Of a stretch of DNA of 64,000 nt, positions 52,928 to 61,466 are shown one piece after another. Source of the DNA: Salinibacterium sp. (lineage in GTDB: Bacteria > Actinomycetota > Actinomycetes > Actinomycetales > Microbacteriaceae); the NCBI GenBank assembly GCA_025351795.1, contig JANXVG010000029.1, positions 1 to 64,000 of the forward strand, given 5' to 3'. Positions within the stretch are counted from its first letter, which is position 1. Each line of letters begins with the position of its first letter. The notes beneath the pieces were generated by a model. The model searched no databases. It was not told the DNA's origin and saw only the letters and a program-made list of their open reading frames with translations. The translations under genes and the position numbers were made by a program.

Positions 52928-54244
52928 GTGGCCCGGGCTGTCGGGGCGGCGAGCGCCGGCGATTCCTACCTGCCCACTAGCGGCAACGGTGGATACGGCG
53001 TCGAGCACTATGAGCTCGACCTGCGCTACCGGCTGGTCACCAATCGGCTGGAGGGTACCGCGACCATCCATGCCGTCAGCACTCAGGTTCTCGCGCGCTT
53101 CAGCCTCGACCTCTCCCGACTACGCGTCAGTCGGGCGCGAGTGCAGGGGCAACGGGGCACTCGTTTCAGCCAAACCACCCACAAGCTCGTGATCGTACCC
53201 GGCACCGCTATTGCCGCCGACACCCCGTTTACCGTCGTGATCGACTACGCCGGTGCTCCCGCTCCGCGCTCGAGCAAGTGGGGCGCAGTCGGCTGGGAAG
53301 AGCTCGATGACGGCGTGCTCGTCGCGGCGCAGCCATCCGGGGGCCCCACTTGGTTTCCCTGCAACGACCACGTCGCCGATAAGGCGAGGTACAGCATCCG
53401 GTTCGCGACCGACCAGGCATATGCCGTGGTCTGCAACGGGGTACTCGCGGAGCATCGAAACGCAGCGGGCCAAGGCCACTGGCGGTACGAACAAGACGAG
53501 CCCACTGCCACCTACCTCGCCACCGTCCAGATCGGCCGCTACGTCAGAACGGCTACAACCTGGAACGAGATTGCGGGAGTGCTCGCGTATCCGAAGTCCA
53601 TCGAGAGTCGCGTGCTCACCGATTTCGAGCCACTGGGCGCCATGATGAGCCTCTTCGAGTCTCGGTTTGGCCCCTATCCATTCGACAGCTACACGATCGT
53701 GGTCACTGCGGATGACCTCGAAATTCCTTTGGAAGCCCAAAGCCTGGCCATCTTCGGCGCCAATCACGTCGACGGCCACCGAGTGGCGGAGCGGCTCGTC
53801 GCCCACGAGCTCGCCCACCAATGGTTTGGCAATAGCGTGGGACTCGGTGCGTGGAAAGACATTTGGCTCAACGAGGGTTTTGCCTGCTACTCGGAATGGT
53901 TATGGTCGGAGCACAGCGGCGGCCCGAGTGCGGACACCCTGGCGCGCCAGTTTCGCCGCCAACTGAGCGGTCAAAGCCTCGACATTGTGCTCGGCGACCC
54001 GAGCGCTGCGCTCATGTTCGACGACCGGGTCTATAAGCGCGGGGCCCTCACGCTGCACGCCGTGCGCCGTACGATCGGCGACGGGCCGTTCTTCGACCTA
54101 CTGCGGGCTTGGACCGGCCAGTATCGCTACGCAACCGTCAGCACCGCTCAGTTTCGCGCCCTCGCCGCGGCCTTCTCGACTGTTCCACTTGACGCACTGT
54201 TCGATGGCTGGCTGGTCGGCACCGCCCTGCCGCGACTGCCCTAA
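52928..54244 (+). CDS. M1-family metallopeptidase with altered exopeptidase motif
   Basis: A 438-residue zinc peptidase of the M1 clan: N-terminal beta-sandwich (YELDLRYRLVTNRLEGTATI), catalytic VAHELAHQWFGNSV (about 293), the third zinc ligand in DIWLNEGFACYSE and the transition-state Tyr in DRVYKRGALTLHAVRR. The usual GxMEN substrate motif is replaced by IPLEAQSLAIFG, which keeps one Glu; several actinobacterial M1 proteins share this form. It ends soon after the thermolysin-like domain, so it is a short M1 without a C-terminal domain. The start is GTG, two bases after the Pls stop, so the two are almost certainly co-translated. Its role may be to trim, mature or degrade the Pls product, which is inference. 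Confidence 0.92.
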   Translation: MARAVGAASAGDSYLPTSGNGGYGVEHYELDLRYRLVTNRLEGTATIHAVSTQVLARFSLDLSRLRVSRARVQGQRGTRFSQTTHKLVIVPGTAIAADTPFTVVIDYAGAPAPRSSKWGAVGWEELDDGVLVAAQPSGGPTWFPCNDHVADKARYSIRFATDQAYAVVCNGVLAEHRNAAGQGHWRYEQDEPTATYLATVQIGRYVRTATTWNEIAGVLAYPKSIESRVLTDFEPLGAMMSLFESRFGPYPFDSYTIVVTADDLEIPLEAQSLAIFGANHVDGHRVAERLVAHELAHQWFGNSVGLGAWKDIWLNEGFACYSEWLWSEHSGGPSADTLARQFRRQLSGQSLDIVLGDPSAALMFDDRVYKRGALTLHAVRRTIGDGPFFDLLRAWTGQYRYATVSTAQFRALAAAFSTVPLDALFDGWLVGTALPRLP

Positions 54245-54840
54245 ATGGCCACAGCAACGCTCAGGTGCAGCCGTGCGTCGAGGTGCGGCTCGGTGAGCCG
54301 ATAGCGGGCCGAGCGATCGAGAACGCTGCTCTCCACACGCGACTCCCGTTCACTCACCGTCACCTGTCGCGGATCAACGCGGAGCCCGCGCCCGTCTGCT
54401 TTGAGGGTCGCCTCCACACGCGTCCAGTGCCGGATCGACTCGACCCCGCCGACCAGCCGCACGGCTGCACGTCGCTCGGCAGTTGCCTCGACCCGCTCGA
54501 CATCGACCCCAATCGCGCGGCCCCAGATCGCCGCTGCGACGATCACCGACGAGCACCGCGACAGGCTGAGCCTCAGGTGTGAGCCCACCAACACAGGCTG
54601 GCCGTGGGGGCCGCCGCAGTCTGGGCAGTGAGCCGTGAGCGGTACCTTCCCGGGTTGCATGCCGGTCAGCTCGGCGGCAAAACGACGCAACAGAACTCGG
54701 CCCTGCAGAAACGTATCGCGGCTGGCAAGCGGAGCGCGGTCGTATCGCTCACGTTCGGCCGCAGAAATGATCGCGAGGGCAGCCGCGCGCTGCGGTTCAT
54801 CGATCTCGGGGCGGATCCACCTGATCTCGGGCAACTCCAC
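54241..54840 (-). CDS. Sfp-type 4'-phosphopantetheinyl transferase
   Basis: PPTases activate carrier proteins by adding phosphopantetheine from CoA. The 199-residue product starts at GTG 54840 (MELPEIRWIRPEIDEPQRAA); the 387-residue track ORF extends antisense through the next gene. Core motifs are RVLLRRFAAELTG, LRLSLSRCSSVIVAAAI, GRAIGVDVERVEAT (the magnesium-binding Asp/Glu pair) and HWTRVEATLKADGRG, a variant of WxxKEAxxKxxG. It converges on the M1 gene with a four-base overlap. The obvious partner is the carrier domain of the Pls synthetase next door. It is divergent from the membrane-protein pair at 54964. Confidence 0.88.
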   Translation of the reverse strand: MELPEIRWIRPEIDEPQRAAALAIISAAERERYDRAPLASRDTFLQGRVLLRRFAAELTGMQPGKVPLTAHCPDCGGPHGQPVLVGSHLRLSLSRCSSVIVAAAIWGRAIGVDVERVEATAERRAAVRLVGGVESIRHWTRVEATLKADGRGLRVDPRQVTVSERESRVESSVLDRSARYRLTEPHLDARLHLSVAVAI

Positions 54841-54963
54841 CCGTCGATTGTGGCACGTGCGGCAGGCGTGGCCGTCGGAACCGTGCGCTTCACGGCCGGA
54901 AACGCCGGGTCCGGGGGACTTTCGACCCTGCCAGGGGCCGGGTAACTTGTCGAGACTTGGGTC

Positions 54964-55410
54964 ATGGCGTACCCACCCCTCACAACGGTATCTCGTCGGC
55001 TGCTGATCATTTTGCTCTACTTCGGTGCCGTGTCCGCGGTCGGCGGCGGCGTGCTCGGTGTCGTAGCAAATGGCGCGGGGGTTCCTCTCGACTATCTCAC
55101 CAACACTCCGTTCCGGTCTTACCTGGTTCCTGGGTTGCTCCTCGGCGTCGTGATCGGCGGCACCCAAGGTCTTGCCGCGATTGCCACACAGCGAGCGCAC
55201 CCATACGCCCGGGTGATGGGTGCCGTTGCCGGCTTCGGCATGATGATCTGGATCTTCGTCGAACTCGCCGTCATTAGCGAGTACTCGTGGTTGCAGACCG
55301 TGTATTTCACGCTCCGGGTAGCCGAACTGTTGCTCATTCTCGTGCTTTTGGATGTGCTCAGTCCCGCGGCCCGAGTAGCGCCGCACGATGATGCGAGGGT
55401 TCACACATGA
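54964..55410 (+). CDS. Four-helix membrane protein, unknown function
   Basis: A 148-residue integral membrane protein with about four hydrophobic helices (LLIILLYFGAVSAVGGGVLG, YLVPGLLLGVVIGGTQGL, GAVAGFGMMIWIFVELAVI, YFTLRVAELLLILVLLDVL). No catalytic motif or named family is recognised. Its stop overlaps the start of the next membrane protein (ATGA), so they form a two-gene unit. It is divergent from the PPTase gene with 123 bases between them, so membership in the Pls locus is possible but unproven. Confidence 0.8.
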   Translation: MAYPPLTTVSRRLLIILLYFGAVSAVGGGVLGVVANGAGVPLDYLTNTPFRSYLVPGLLLGVVIGGTQGLAAIATQRAHPYARVMGAVAGFGMMIWIFVELAVISEYSWLQTVYFTLRVAELLLILVLLDVLSPAARVAPHDDARVHT

Positions 55411-56210
55411 CGGTCGCCACGGTGGCTCGCAGAGGGGTCGGCAGACCGCTCGGTAACGCGATCTGGCCGAAAATTGTTCTCGGGCTGCTGTTCTTCGTTC
55501 CCGCGATCGCGCAAATGGGGTACGACCCGGCTGGAACGAGCGTGGTCGTTTCGACGGTTCTCGCTCATCCGCTGAGCCTGTCGATTCCGCTCTTGCTACC
55601 GCTGTCGAAAGGTCTTCTGCTCGCGGTCGCCGTCGTGGTCTTGGTGTCCAGAGGGAACACCGGCCCGATCGTGCTCACCTACTACGCGTTCATTCTGGTC
55701 GTGGTCGGGATTTTCCAGAATATGGCTGTGACCGATCGTTTCGGCTTCGCTTGGCTGATCGGCAATACCGTGTTGCAACTCATCGTCGCGGGATGGTGCG
55801 TCTGGGGCCTCGGGCACACAGGATTGGTGACCTCGCGTGACACGATGAATCGGAAGAGGCTGTGGGTGCTGCTGCCGATGACGGTCGCGTTCCTGTTTCC
55901 CTACAACTTCGACTCGATCCAGACCGCGGGAGTCGTCCACCCCGCTTTCGGGCTGGCTATTTTCTACAACGACGCCGGGCTGACGTACTGCATGATCACC
56001 CCCGTCGTGCTCGGCATCATGATCATCTTCTCCCGCGGGATCACCAGCGGGCTGCTGTCAATCACATCGTTCGTGGGCGCTGGCTTCGGTGTACTGAATA
56101 TGGCAACCTGGTTCGCGCTGCAGCCGCAGAATTGGTGGATGGGGGTGCTGCATCTACCCCTGATGGTGCTCTCCAGTTACGGTCTTCTGGTGGCACACCG
56201 CGAGCGATGA
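55407..56210 (+). CDS. Multi-pass membrane protein, unknown function
   Basis: A 267-residue protein with about seven or eight hydrophobic segments spread along its length (for example IVLGLLFFVPAIAQMG, GLLLAVAVVVLVSRGN, LLPMTVAFLFPYNF, MITPVVLGIMIIFSRG). I see no transporter or enzyme signature. The start overlaps the preceding gene by four bases. A third very small ORF begins in its stop codon. Confidence 0.8.
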   Translation: MTVATVARRGVGRPLGNAIWPKIVLGLLFFVPAIAQMGYDPAGTSVVVSTVLAHPLSLSIPLLLPLSKGLLLAVAVVVLVSRGNTGPIVLTYYAFILVVVGIFQNMAVTDRFGFAWLIGNTVLQLIVAGWCVWGLGHTGLVTSRDTMNRKRLWVLLPMTVAFLFPYNFDSIQTAGVVHPAFGLAIFYNDAGLTYCMITPVVLGIMIIFSRGITSGLLSITSFVGAGFGVLNMATWFALQPQNWWMGVLHLPLMVLSSYGLLVAHRER

Positions 56211-56374
56211 CGCCTGCCGTCGGCCACGACACCCGCTACGACGCGCTCGCCGTCACCGACCGGCGCGGCGGCGTGCTCCCGCCGATCATTGGCTGGCTCG
56301 ACGCTTTACGACGCAGGCCAGAGCGCGTTCGTGCCCCCACAACCCGCGAATTCTTCACTCCGCCGCTGCGGTAG
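56207..56374 (+). CDS. Possible small coupled ORF (55 residues)
   Basis: ATG at 56207 overlaps the stop of the preceding membrane protein gene as ATGA and opens a 55-codon frame (MTPAVGHDTRYDALAVTDRR ... TTREFFTPPLR). It overlaps the 3' end of lgt by 20 bases on the other strand. It has no hydrophobic segment and is Arg/Pro-rich. The coupling arrangement is the only support, and it may be chance. Confidence 0.3.
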   Translation: MTPAVGHDTRYDALAVTDRRGGVLPPIIGWLDALRRRPERVRAPTTREFFTPPLR

Positions 56375-57239
56375 CGACGAGATCGGCGGCCGGGCCGCGG
56401 CCGTCTTGGTAGGGTGACGGCGGCGGTTGGAGGTGGCGGCGAGACTGCACGACAAGCAACACGATCCCCAAGGCGACCGCCACGAATGAGGCCCAGATGT
56501 TGGCCGGAATACCCCACAGCGCGTTGCTGGTCGGATCGATGCGAATCGCCTCAAGCCAACTTCGGCCCAGCCCGTACCAGATCAAGTAGACGGCAAATAC
56601 GCGTCCCCAATCCAAGCTGAATTTGCGCTCCAGCACCAGAATGATCGCAACGCCCAGAAGGTTCCAGCTGATCTCATAGAGGAACAGCGGGTGGAAAAGG
56701 GTACCCGCCGGCAGATTCTTCGGAAACATCGTATCGGTGGGCAAGATTTCGAGACCCCAGGGAAGCGTTGTCGGCAGACCGAATAGTTCGTGATTGAAAT
56801 AATTGCCGAACCGACCGAGTGATTGCGCCACCAGCATCGCGGGCGCAACCGCATCCACAAATGACCAGAACCGGATCCCGGTGCGGCGACAGCCAATGTA
56901 CGCACCCACTGCACCACCTAGTAACGATCCATAGAGTGCATTTCCGCCATCCCAGATGGCAAAAACGTTCCACAGGTTTGCACCGGGATGGAAGTAGTCG
57001 CCGATGTGGGTGAACACATGGTAAAAACGCGCACCAATCAAGCCGACGGGAACCGCCCAAATGATGATGTCGAGCACCACACCACTCGCGGCTCCTCGGT
57101 CTGAGAGCCTGCGCTGGGTAATCACCACCGCCGCGATAATTCCCGCGAGAATGCACAAGGCATAGGTGTGGATCGTCAGTGGACCCAGGTGAAACTGAGC
57201 CCATGCCGGATCCGGACTGGGGATGCTAGCGAAGAGCAA
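56355..57239 (-). CDS. lgt: Prolipoprotein diacylglyceryl transferase
   Basis: Lgt transfers diacylglycerol from phosphatidylglycerol to the lipobox cysteine of prelipoproteins, the first step of lipoprotein maturation. The 294-residue product has seven hydrophobic helices and the family signature SLGRFGNYFNHELFGLPTTL, plus IGARFYHVFTH near 70 and the conserved WNGGxALYG-like DGGNALYGSLLG. The start is TTG with a GAGGTAG site; no better start lies upstream. The C-terminus is a short polar tail. Unusually it is not next to trp genes, its common actinobacterial neighbours. Confidence 0.95.
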   Translation of the reverse strand: MLFASIPSPDPAWAQFHLGPLTIHTYALCILAGIIAAVVITQRRLSDRGAASGVVLDIIIWAVPVGLIGARFYHVFTHIGDYFHPGANLWNVFAIWDGGNALYGSLLGGAVGAYIGCRRTGIRFWSFVDAVAPAMLVAQSLGRFGNYFNHELFGLPTTLPWGLEILPTDTMFPKNLPAGTLFHPLFLYEISWNLLGVAIILVLERKFSLDWGRVFAVYLIWYGLGRSWLEAIRIDPTSNALWGIPANIWASFVAVALGIVLLVVQSRRHLQPPPSPYQDGRGPAADLVATAAAE

Positions 57240-57325
57240 CTCGACTACCTCATCTATTGATTAGCGCAACACCCCCATCATCGCCCACTTGCCAGCCAGG
57301 CTGAGACCGACGCTGCTCGCTGACA

Positions 57326-58387
57326 TCAGCTTGCCACGATGTGTTTCGTGAGAGCCGCCAAGAATTCTTCGGGCCGTTCCAGATGTGCCGAATGTCCACA
57401 CCCCTCAAAAGCCAGTTCAACATACCTGCCACCGGCGGCGGCGTACCTGTCGAACACAGCGCGGGTCTGTTGGATCATTGGTTGGGGTGGGGCTGTCTCG
57501 GTGCCCGGCCAGCCCGGGATGGCGCCCAGCTGCCCGAGGAAATTGATATCGAACAGTGAAGTGTCAGAGACGATCACGTCGTCGATACCCCGACACCAGA
57601 GAATATCCGGTTTCGTGGGCAGGTCCACAATTCCACTCACGTTGAAATAGCGCGGTGTCATGGTGTTCAGTACCCCTCGAGTACCGGGACCAAAGCCTGG
57701 CCACTCGTGGCAAGGATGGGAATCCCCCGGATAGTTGTCGAGTCCGGTTGCTGTGGTGAGCATGGAGTCGACCCACACGTCTTCATGCCGCGGAAATGCA
57801 TCAGGGTTCGCGACGTACGTAGTGCGATAGACGTTGCGGGGCGACGTCGGCGAGTCGGCAGTCGTGTCATGCGCCTCCAGCCGAGCCACGAACTCCGGGT
57901 TCGCGCCACCCCCACCGGTTCCTGCGCAGTCCTCGTACAGAAGGCGCCCGTCCTCGCCCGTGGTCCCGCCAAACCCGAATGGTGAGATCGGGGACACCAG
58001 CGCGACGGACAATACCCGGTCGGGATGGTCTAGGAGGAGCTGGAGAACCACGCCCCCGCCCATGCTCCACCCGACGAGGTTGACGGTCTCGATACCCAAC
58101 TCGTCGAGAACCGACACCACGTCGTCGGAAAAGTCGCGCACTCCGCGGGTTGCGTCGATCGGCAGGATCTCACTGTCTCCGAATCCCCGCAAGTCGATGG
58201 CGATTGCACGCACGTTCGCGTCAAGCGCGAGCATGGTTGGCTGCCAGAACAACGAGGAGGAGACATTGCCATGCACGAAGACGACCACCCGGGAAGCCTG
58301 ATCCGATGGTCTTTCGAGAATGGATGCTCGCAGTCGGGAGGTCTGGATCGTACGGCCAACGATCCCGTCCAGTAAGGTTTCGGTCAT
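57326..58387 (-). CDS. Alpha/beta hydrolase in the ketone-body operon
   Basis: A 353-residue alpha/beta hydrolase starting MTETLLDGIVGRTIQTS, with GGAGA upstream. Motifs are VVVFVHGNVSSSLFW (oxyanion region), LVGWSMGGGVVLQLLLDHP (nucleophile Ser near 115), an Asp in GIDDVIVSDTSLFD and FEGCGHSAHLERP (catalytic His), so the triad is complete. The track start 25 codons earlier overlaps scoB. It is the last gene of the operon, one base after the scoB stop. An ester of 3-hydroxybutyrate or another short hydroxy- or keto-acid is a plausible substrate. The family alone does not define it. Confidence 0.85.
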   Translation of the reverse strand: MTETLLDGIVGRTIQTSRLRASILERPSDQASRVVVFVHGNVSSSLFWQPTMLALDANVRAIAIDLRGFGDSEILPIDATRGVRDFSDDVVSVLDELGIETVNLVGWSMGGGVVLQLLLDHPDRVLSVALVSPISPFGFGGTTGEDGRLLYEDCAGTGGGGANPEFVARLEAHDTTADSPTSPRNVYRTTYVANPDAFPRHEDVWVDSMLTTATGLDNYPGDSHPCHEWPGFGPGTRGVLNTMTPRYFNVSGIVDLPTKPDILWCRGIDDVIVSDTSLFDINFLGQLGAIPGWPGTETAPPQPMIQQTRAVFDRYAAAGGRYVELAFEGCGHSAHLERPEEFLAALTKHIVAS

Positions 58388-58388
58388 T

Positions 58389-59042
58389 TCACGCATCTCC
58401 TTTGCCAGCGATATCAAGAATGAGCGGGGGCTCAGTGGCTGCCACCACGGTTGCCTCATCAACGCCAGGGGCGAGCTCCCGCAGGACGAGCCCTGCTGGC
58501 GTGACGTCTATCACCGCGAGGTCGGTAATGATGCGGTCGACTACACCGCGACCGGTCAGAGGCAGAGAGCATTCGTTGACGATCTTGAAACTGCCGTCCT
58601 TCGCAAGGTGCTCCATGAGAACAATTACCCGTCGTGCGCCGTGCACGAGGTCCATCGCACCCCCTGGCCCTTTGATCATCTTTCCGGGGATCATCCAGTT
58701 CGCGATGTCCCCCCGCGCAGACACCTGCATCGCACCTAAAATTGCGGCATCGATTTTGCCACCGCGGATCATGGCAAAACTGAGCGCGGAATCGAAGAAT
58801 GCCGAGCCGTCGAGAACGGTGATCGTCTCCTTGCCGGCGTTAATGAGATCAGGGTCTACATCGTTCTCGCTCGGGTACGGCCCCACTCCGAGAATCCCGT
58901 TCTCGGACTGCAGAACGACAGTGCGGCCAGCCGGCACGTAGTTCGGTACGAGCGTGGGAAGACCGATTCCCAGATTGACGTACGAACCGTCGTGAAGTTC
59001 ACGCGCGGCACGCGCCGCCATCTCCTCCCTGGTGAGCGCCAT
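58389..59042 (-). CDS. scoB: 3-oxoacid CoA-transferase subunit B
   Basis: The beta subunit of a succinyl-CoA:3-ketoacid (acetoacetate) CoA-transferase, which moves CoA from succinyl-CoA to acetoacetate or 3-oxoadipate. The 217-residue product carries the catalytic glutamate in [13 protein letters not shown] (about 48), plus [15 protein letters not shown] and [19 protein letters not shown]. The start codon overlaps the scoA stop (TAATG). The alternative assignment, PcaJ of the beta-ketoadipate pathway, is less likely because the next upstream enzymes handle 3-hydroxybutyrate and no pca genes are seen. Confidence 0.93.
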   Translation of the reverse strand: MALTREEMAARAARELHDGSYVNLGIGLPTLVPNYVPAGRTVVLQSENGILGVGPYPSENDVDPDLINAGKETITVLDGSAFFDSALSFAMIRGGKIDAAILGAMQVSARGDIANWMIPGKMIKGPGGAMDLVHGARRVIVLMEHLAKDGSFKIVNECSLPLTGRGVVDRIITDLAVIDVTPAGLVLRELAPGVDEATVVAATEPPLILDIAGKGDA

Positions 59043-59821
59043 TAGGCCGTTTCCTCATGTGTCACGGTGCGGCGCTCAACACGCTTTTCGATCGTGCGGC
59101 CGACCTCGAGGATCCGCGACACGAAGATGCCCGGCAGGTGGATGGCATCGGCATCGATCTGGCCCGGCTCGACCAGCTCCTCAACCTGCGCGATGCAGGT
59201 TTCCCCCGCCATCGCCGCGAGCGGCGAGAAGTTTCGCGCCGACTTCGAGAAGACGAGATTGCCATGACGATCACCGCGCAGGGCGTGAACTAACGAGAAG
59301 TCGGTCGTAATAGCCTCTTCGAGTACGAACTCGTGACCGCGACCGCGTACGTCAAACGCGCGCACTTCCTTTATGGGCGACGCAATCACCACGCGGCCGC
59401 TGTTGTCGTAACGTCGCGGCAGCCCACCTTCAGCGACTTGGGTTCCCACCCCCGTCTGCGTGAAAAACGCGGCAATACCCGAACCCCCGGCACGAAGCTT
59501 CTCGGCAAGCGTGCCCTGCGGCGTGAGCTCTACCTCCAGCTCGCCAGACAGAAACTGCCGCTCAAATTCTTTGTTCTCGCCGACATACGACGATGTCATC
59601 TTGCGGATGCGATGTGCCGCCAACAACACTCCCAACCCCCAGTCATCCACTCCACAGTTGTTGCTCACAATGCTGAGGTCGCCAACACCCGACTCCAAAA
59701 GCGCGGCAATCAAGATCATCGGTACCCCGCACAGCCCGAATCCACCCACCGCGATCGACGCACCCGGCGGGATGTCTGCGACCGCTTCTGCAGGTGAGCT
59801 GACGGTCTTATCGATGCTCAC
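59042..59821 (-). CDS. scoA: 3-oxoacid CoA-transferase subunit A
   Basis: The alpha subunit partner of scoB. The product is 259 residues from the GTG at 59821 ([20 protein letters not shown]); the 307-residue track ORF starts 48 codons too early, inside the upstream gene. The CoA-binding glycine loop [19 protein letters not shown] and the segments [36 protein letters not shown] and [15 protein letters not shown] are typical. GTGA overlap with the preceding hydrolase stop and TAATG with scoB show tight coupling. Confidence 0.93.
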   Translation of the reverse strand: MSIDKTVSSPAEAVADIPPGASIAVGGFGLCGVPMILIAALLESGVGDLSIVSNNCGVDDWGLGVLLAAHRIRKMTSSYVGENKEFERQFLSGELEVELTPQGTLAEKLRAGGSGIAAFFTQTGVGTQVAEGGLPRRYDNSGRVVIASPIKEVRAFDVRGRGHEFVLEEAITTDFSLVHALRGDRHGNLVFSKSARNFSPLAAMAGETCIAQVEELVEPGQIDADAIHLPGIFVSRILEVGRTIEKRVERRTVTHEETA

Positions 59822-60723
59822 GATCCTGCCCCACTCGGGCTGACGGCCATGACACCATTCACGGTAGCTGCCACAGCCAGAGCTCCACGCTGCGACATCA
59901 CGATCGTGTAGTGGTTGACGTCGGGTACGTCGTGCACCTGAAGATTCGGTAGTCGTCGTTGCCATTCGTGGATCTGTTCGGGCGAGTACAGAGCCGGCAA
60001 CTGGTTAAGCAATCCGCGGGGTGCCCGAAGGAACTGGATGGGGTAGGAAATGCTCGCAAGCACCTCTAGGTAGCCGTCGAATCCAGCAAGCTGCAGCGAG
60101 TCGGCACTGACTGCCTCGAGCGAGCTCGCGGGACTCAAACCAAACTCACCAGCAACCAGGTCGTAGTCGACGTACTCCTCGACGGCCGAGCTCCAGTTAT
60201 CAACGAACGCAGGGTGGACTTTCCAAAACTCGCGATAACTCTGGCGATCGGCAAAGGTCATCGACAGCCGCTCCGCGGCTGGCCCCAAAAGCGCCTTGGG
60301 TAGGTCTTCCCCGATGGCTCCCGCCGGCAATGGAAGTGGCAACCCGCCATCGACGAGAACGAGTCTGCTCACTCTGTCGGGGTAACGGTGCGCGAGCGTG
60401 ACAGCCGCGAACGCACCCATCGAATGGGCCAAGACGGTTGCCCGTTCGACCCCGGTTGCATCGAGCAGCGCCACAAGGTCAGTCGCGTGCTGAGGCATGC
60501 CCCACGGTCCGGGAAGAGTGCGGCTGCCACCGCGCCCGCGCAGATCTGGTGCAATTACACGAGCCCCCGGTAGCGCAGCTGCGACGAGCTGCCATGCCAG
60601 GTGCGATGCCGAAATTCCATGCACGGCGAGCACAGCATCGCTCGACGGCGCATCGGGCTCCCACACGCCCGCGGTGAGTTCGCCGCCACGAACGGGCACA
60701 GTGATCCTTCGATAGTTACTCAT
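59818..60723 (-). CDS. Alpha/beta hydrolase, esterase/lactonase-like
   Basis: A 301-residue alpha/beta hydrolase starting MSNYRRITVPVRGGELTAG. Motifs are AVLAVHGISASHLAWQLVA, LRGRGGSRTLPGPWG, TVLAHSMGAFAAVTLAHRYP (nucleophile Ser near 100) and DVPDVNHYTIVMS (catalytic His). The fold is close to 3-oxoadipate enol-lactonases and small esterases; no sequence feature decides the substrate. The start overlaps the dehydrogenase stop as ATGA. Its place between a 3-hydroxybutyrate dehydrogenase and the CoA-transferase suggests it releases a hydroxy- or keto-acid from an ester. Confidence 0.87.
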   Translation of the reverse strand: MSNYRRITVPVRGGELTAGVWEPDAPSSDAVLAVHGISASHLAWQLVAAALPGARVIAPDLRGRGGSRTLPGPWGMPQHATDLVALLDATGVERATVLAHSMGAFAAVTLAHRYPDRVSRLVLVDGGLPLPLPAGAIGEDLPKALLGPAAERLSMTFADRQSYREFWKVHPAFVDNWSSAVEEYVDYDLVAGEFGLSPASSLEAVSADSLQLAGFDGYLEVLASISYPIQFLRAPRGLLNQLPALYSPEQIHEWQRRLPNLQVHDVPDVNHYTIVMSQRGALAVAATVNGVMAVSPSGAGS

Positions 60724-61466
60724 CTCGCGCTCCATCCTCCGTCCATCGTGTACGACGCTCCGGTTACGAGCCCGGCACTCTCGCTGCAGAGCCACAGCAC
60801 GAGATCCGCGACTTCCTCTGGGTTAAGTAGGCGTTTAATCGCACTCTCGGCGAGCATTACTTTTTCGATGACTTCCGATTCGGGAATGCCGTGCACTCGC
60901 GCCTGATCTGCAATCTGCTTCTCGACGAGGGGCGTGCGCACATAGCCGGGATTCACACAATTGCTCGTAACTCCGTGCTCGCCCCCCTCGAGTGCTGCCA
61001 CCTTCGAGAGTCCCTCGAGGCCGTGTTTGGCGGCAACATAGGCCGACTTGAACGGCGAAGCGCGTAAGCCATGCACCGAGCTCACATTAACGATTCGTCC
61101 GAAGCCGCCTGCATACATGTGCGGGAGCGCTGCGCGCATGAGGAGAAAGGGCGCCTCAAGCATGAGCGAGAGCATGCGCGAGAAGGTAGCTGGGTCGAAG
61201 CTCTCGATCGGACTAACGTGCTGGATGCCGGCATTATTCACAAGGATGTCGACCCCAAGCGACACGTCAGCGAGCGCCGCGGTATCGGTAAGGTCGACTT
61301 CCCAGGCTTCCCCGCCGATTGCGGTTGCTACCTCTGCGGCCTTCACTCCGTCTAGGTCGGCAACGATGACGTGAGCACCCGCAGCAGCCAGTGCTGCGGC
61401 GCACGCCGCTCCGATGCCGCTCGCGGCACCAGTGACGAGGGCCCTGCGGCCCGACAGGTCGATCAC
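60720..61466 (-). CDS. bdhA: 3-hydroxybutyrate dehydrogenase (SDR)
   Basis: A 248-residue short-chain dehydrogenase that oxidises D-3-hydroxybutyrate to acetoacetate with NAD. The cofactor motif is VTGAASGIG, the catalytic set is NNAGIQHVSPIESF, VNVSSVHGLRASPFKSAYVA (Ser and Tyr) and AAKHG (Lys), and an Asp at the end of strand 2 (VADLDG) favours NAD. The strings NNAGIQHV, HGLRASPFKSAYVAAKHG, NPGYVRTPLVEKQI and MDGGWSAR are characteristic of 3-hydroxybutyrate dehydrogenases among SDRs. The start is GTG, overlapping the TetR stop (GTGA). Confidence 0.92.
   Translation of the reverse strand: MIDLSGRRALVTGAASGIGAACAAALAAAGAHVIVADLDGVKAAEVATAIGGEAWEVDLTDTAALADVSLGVDILVNNAGIQHVSPIESFDPATFSRMLSLMLEAPFLLMRAALPHMYAGGFGRIVNVSSVHGLRASPFKSAYVAAKHGLEGLSKVAALEGGEHGVTSNCVNPGYVRTPLVEKQIADQARVHGIPESEVIEKVMLAESAIKRLLNPEEVADLVLWLCSESAGLVTGASYTMDGGWSAR

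Noticed and set aside
54841-55404. N-terminal 188 codons of the 387-residue ORF at 54241..55404
   Set aside because: They run antisense through a real membrane-protein gene. The PPTase family start fits the GTG at 54840.
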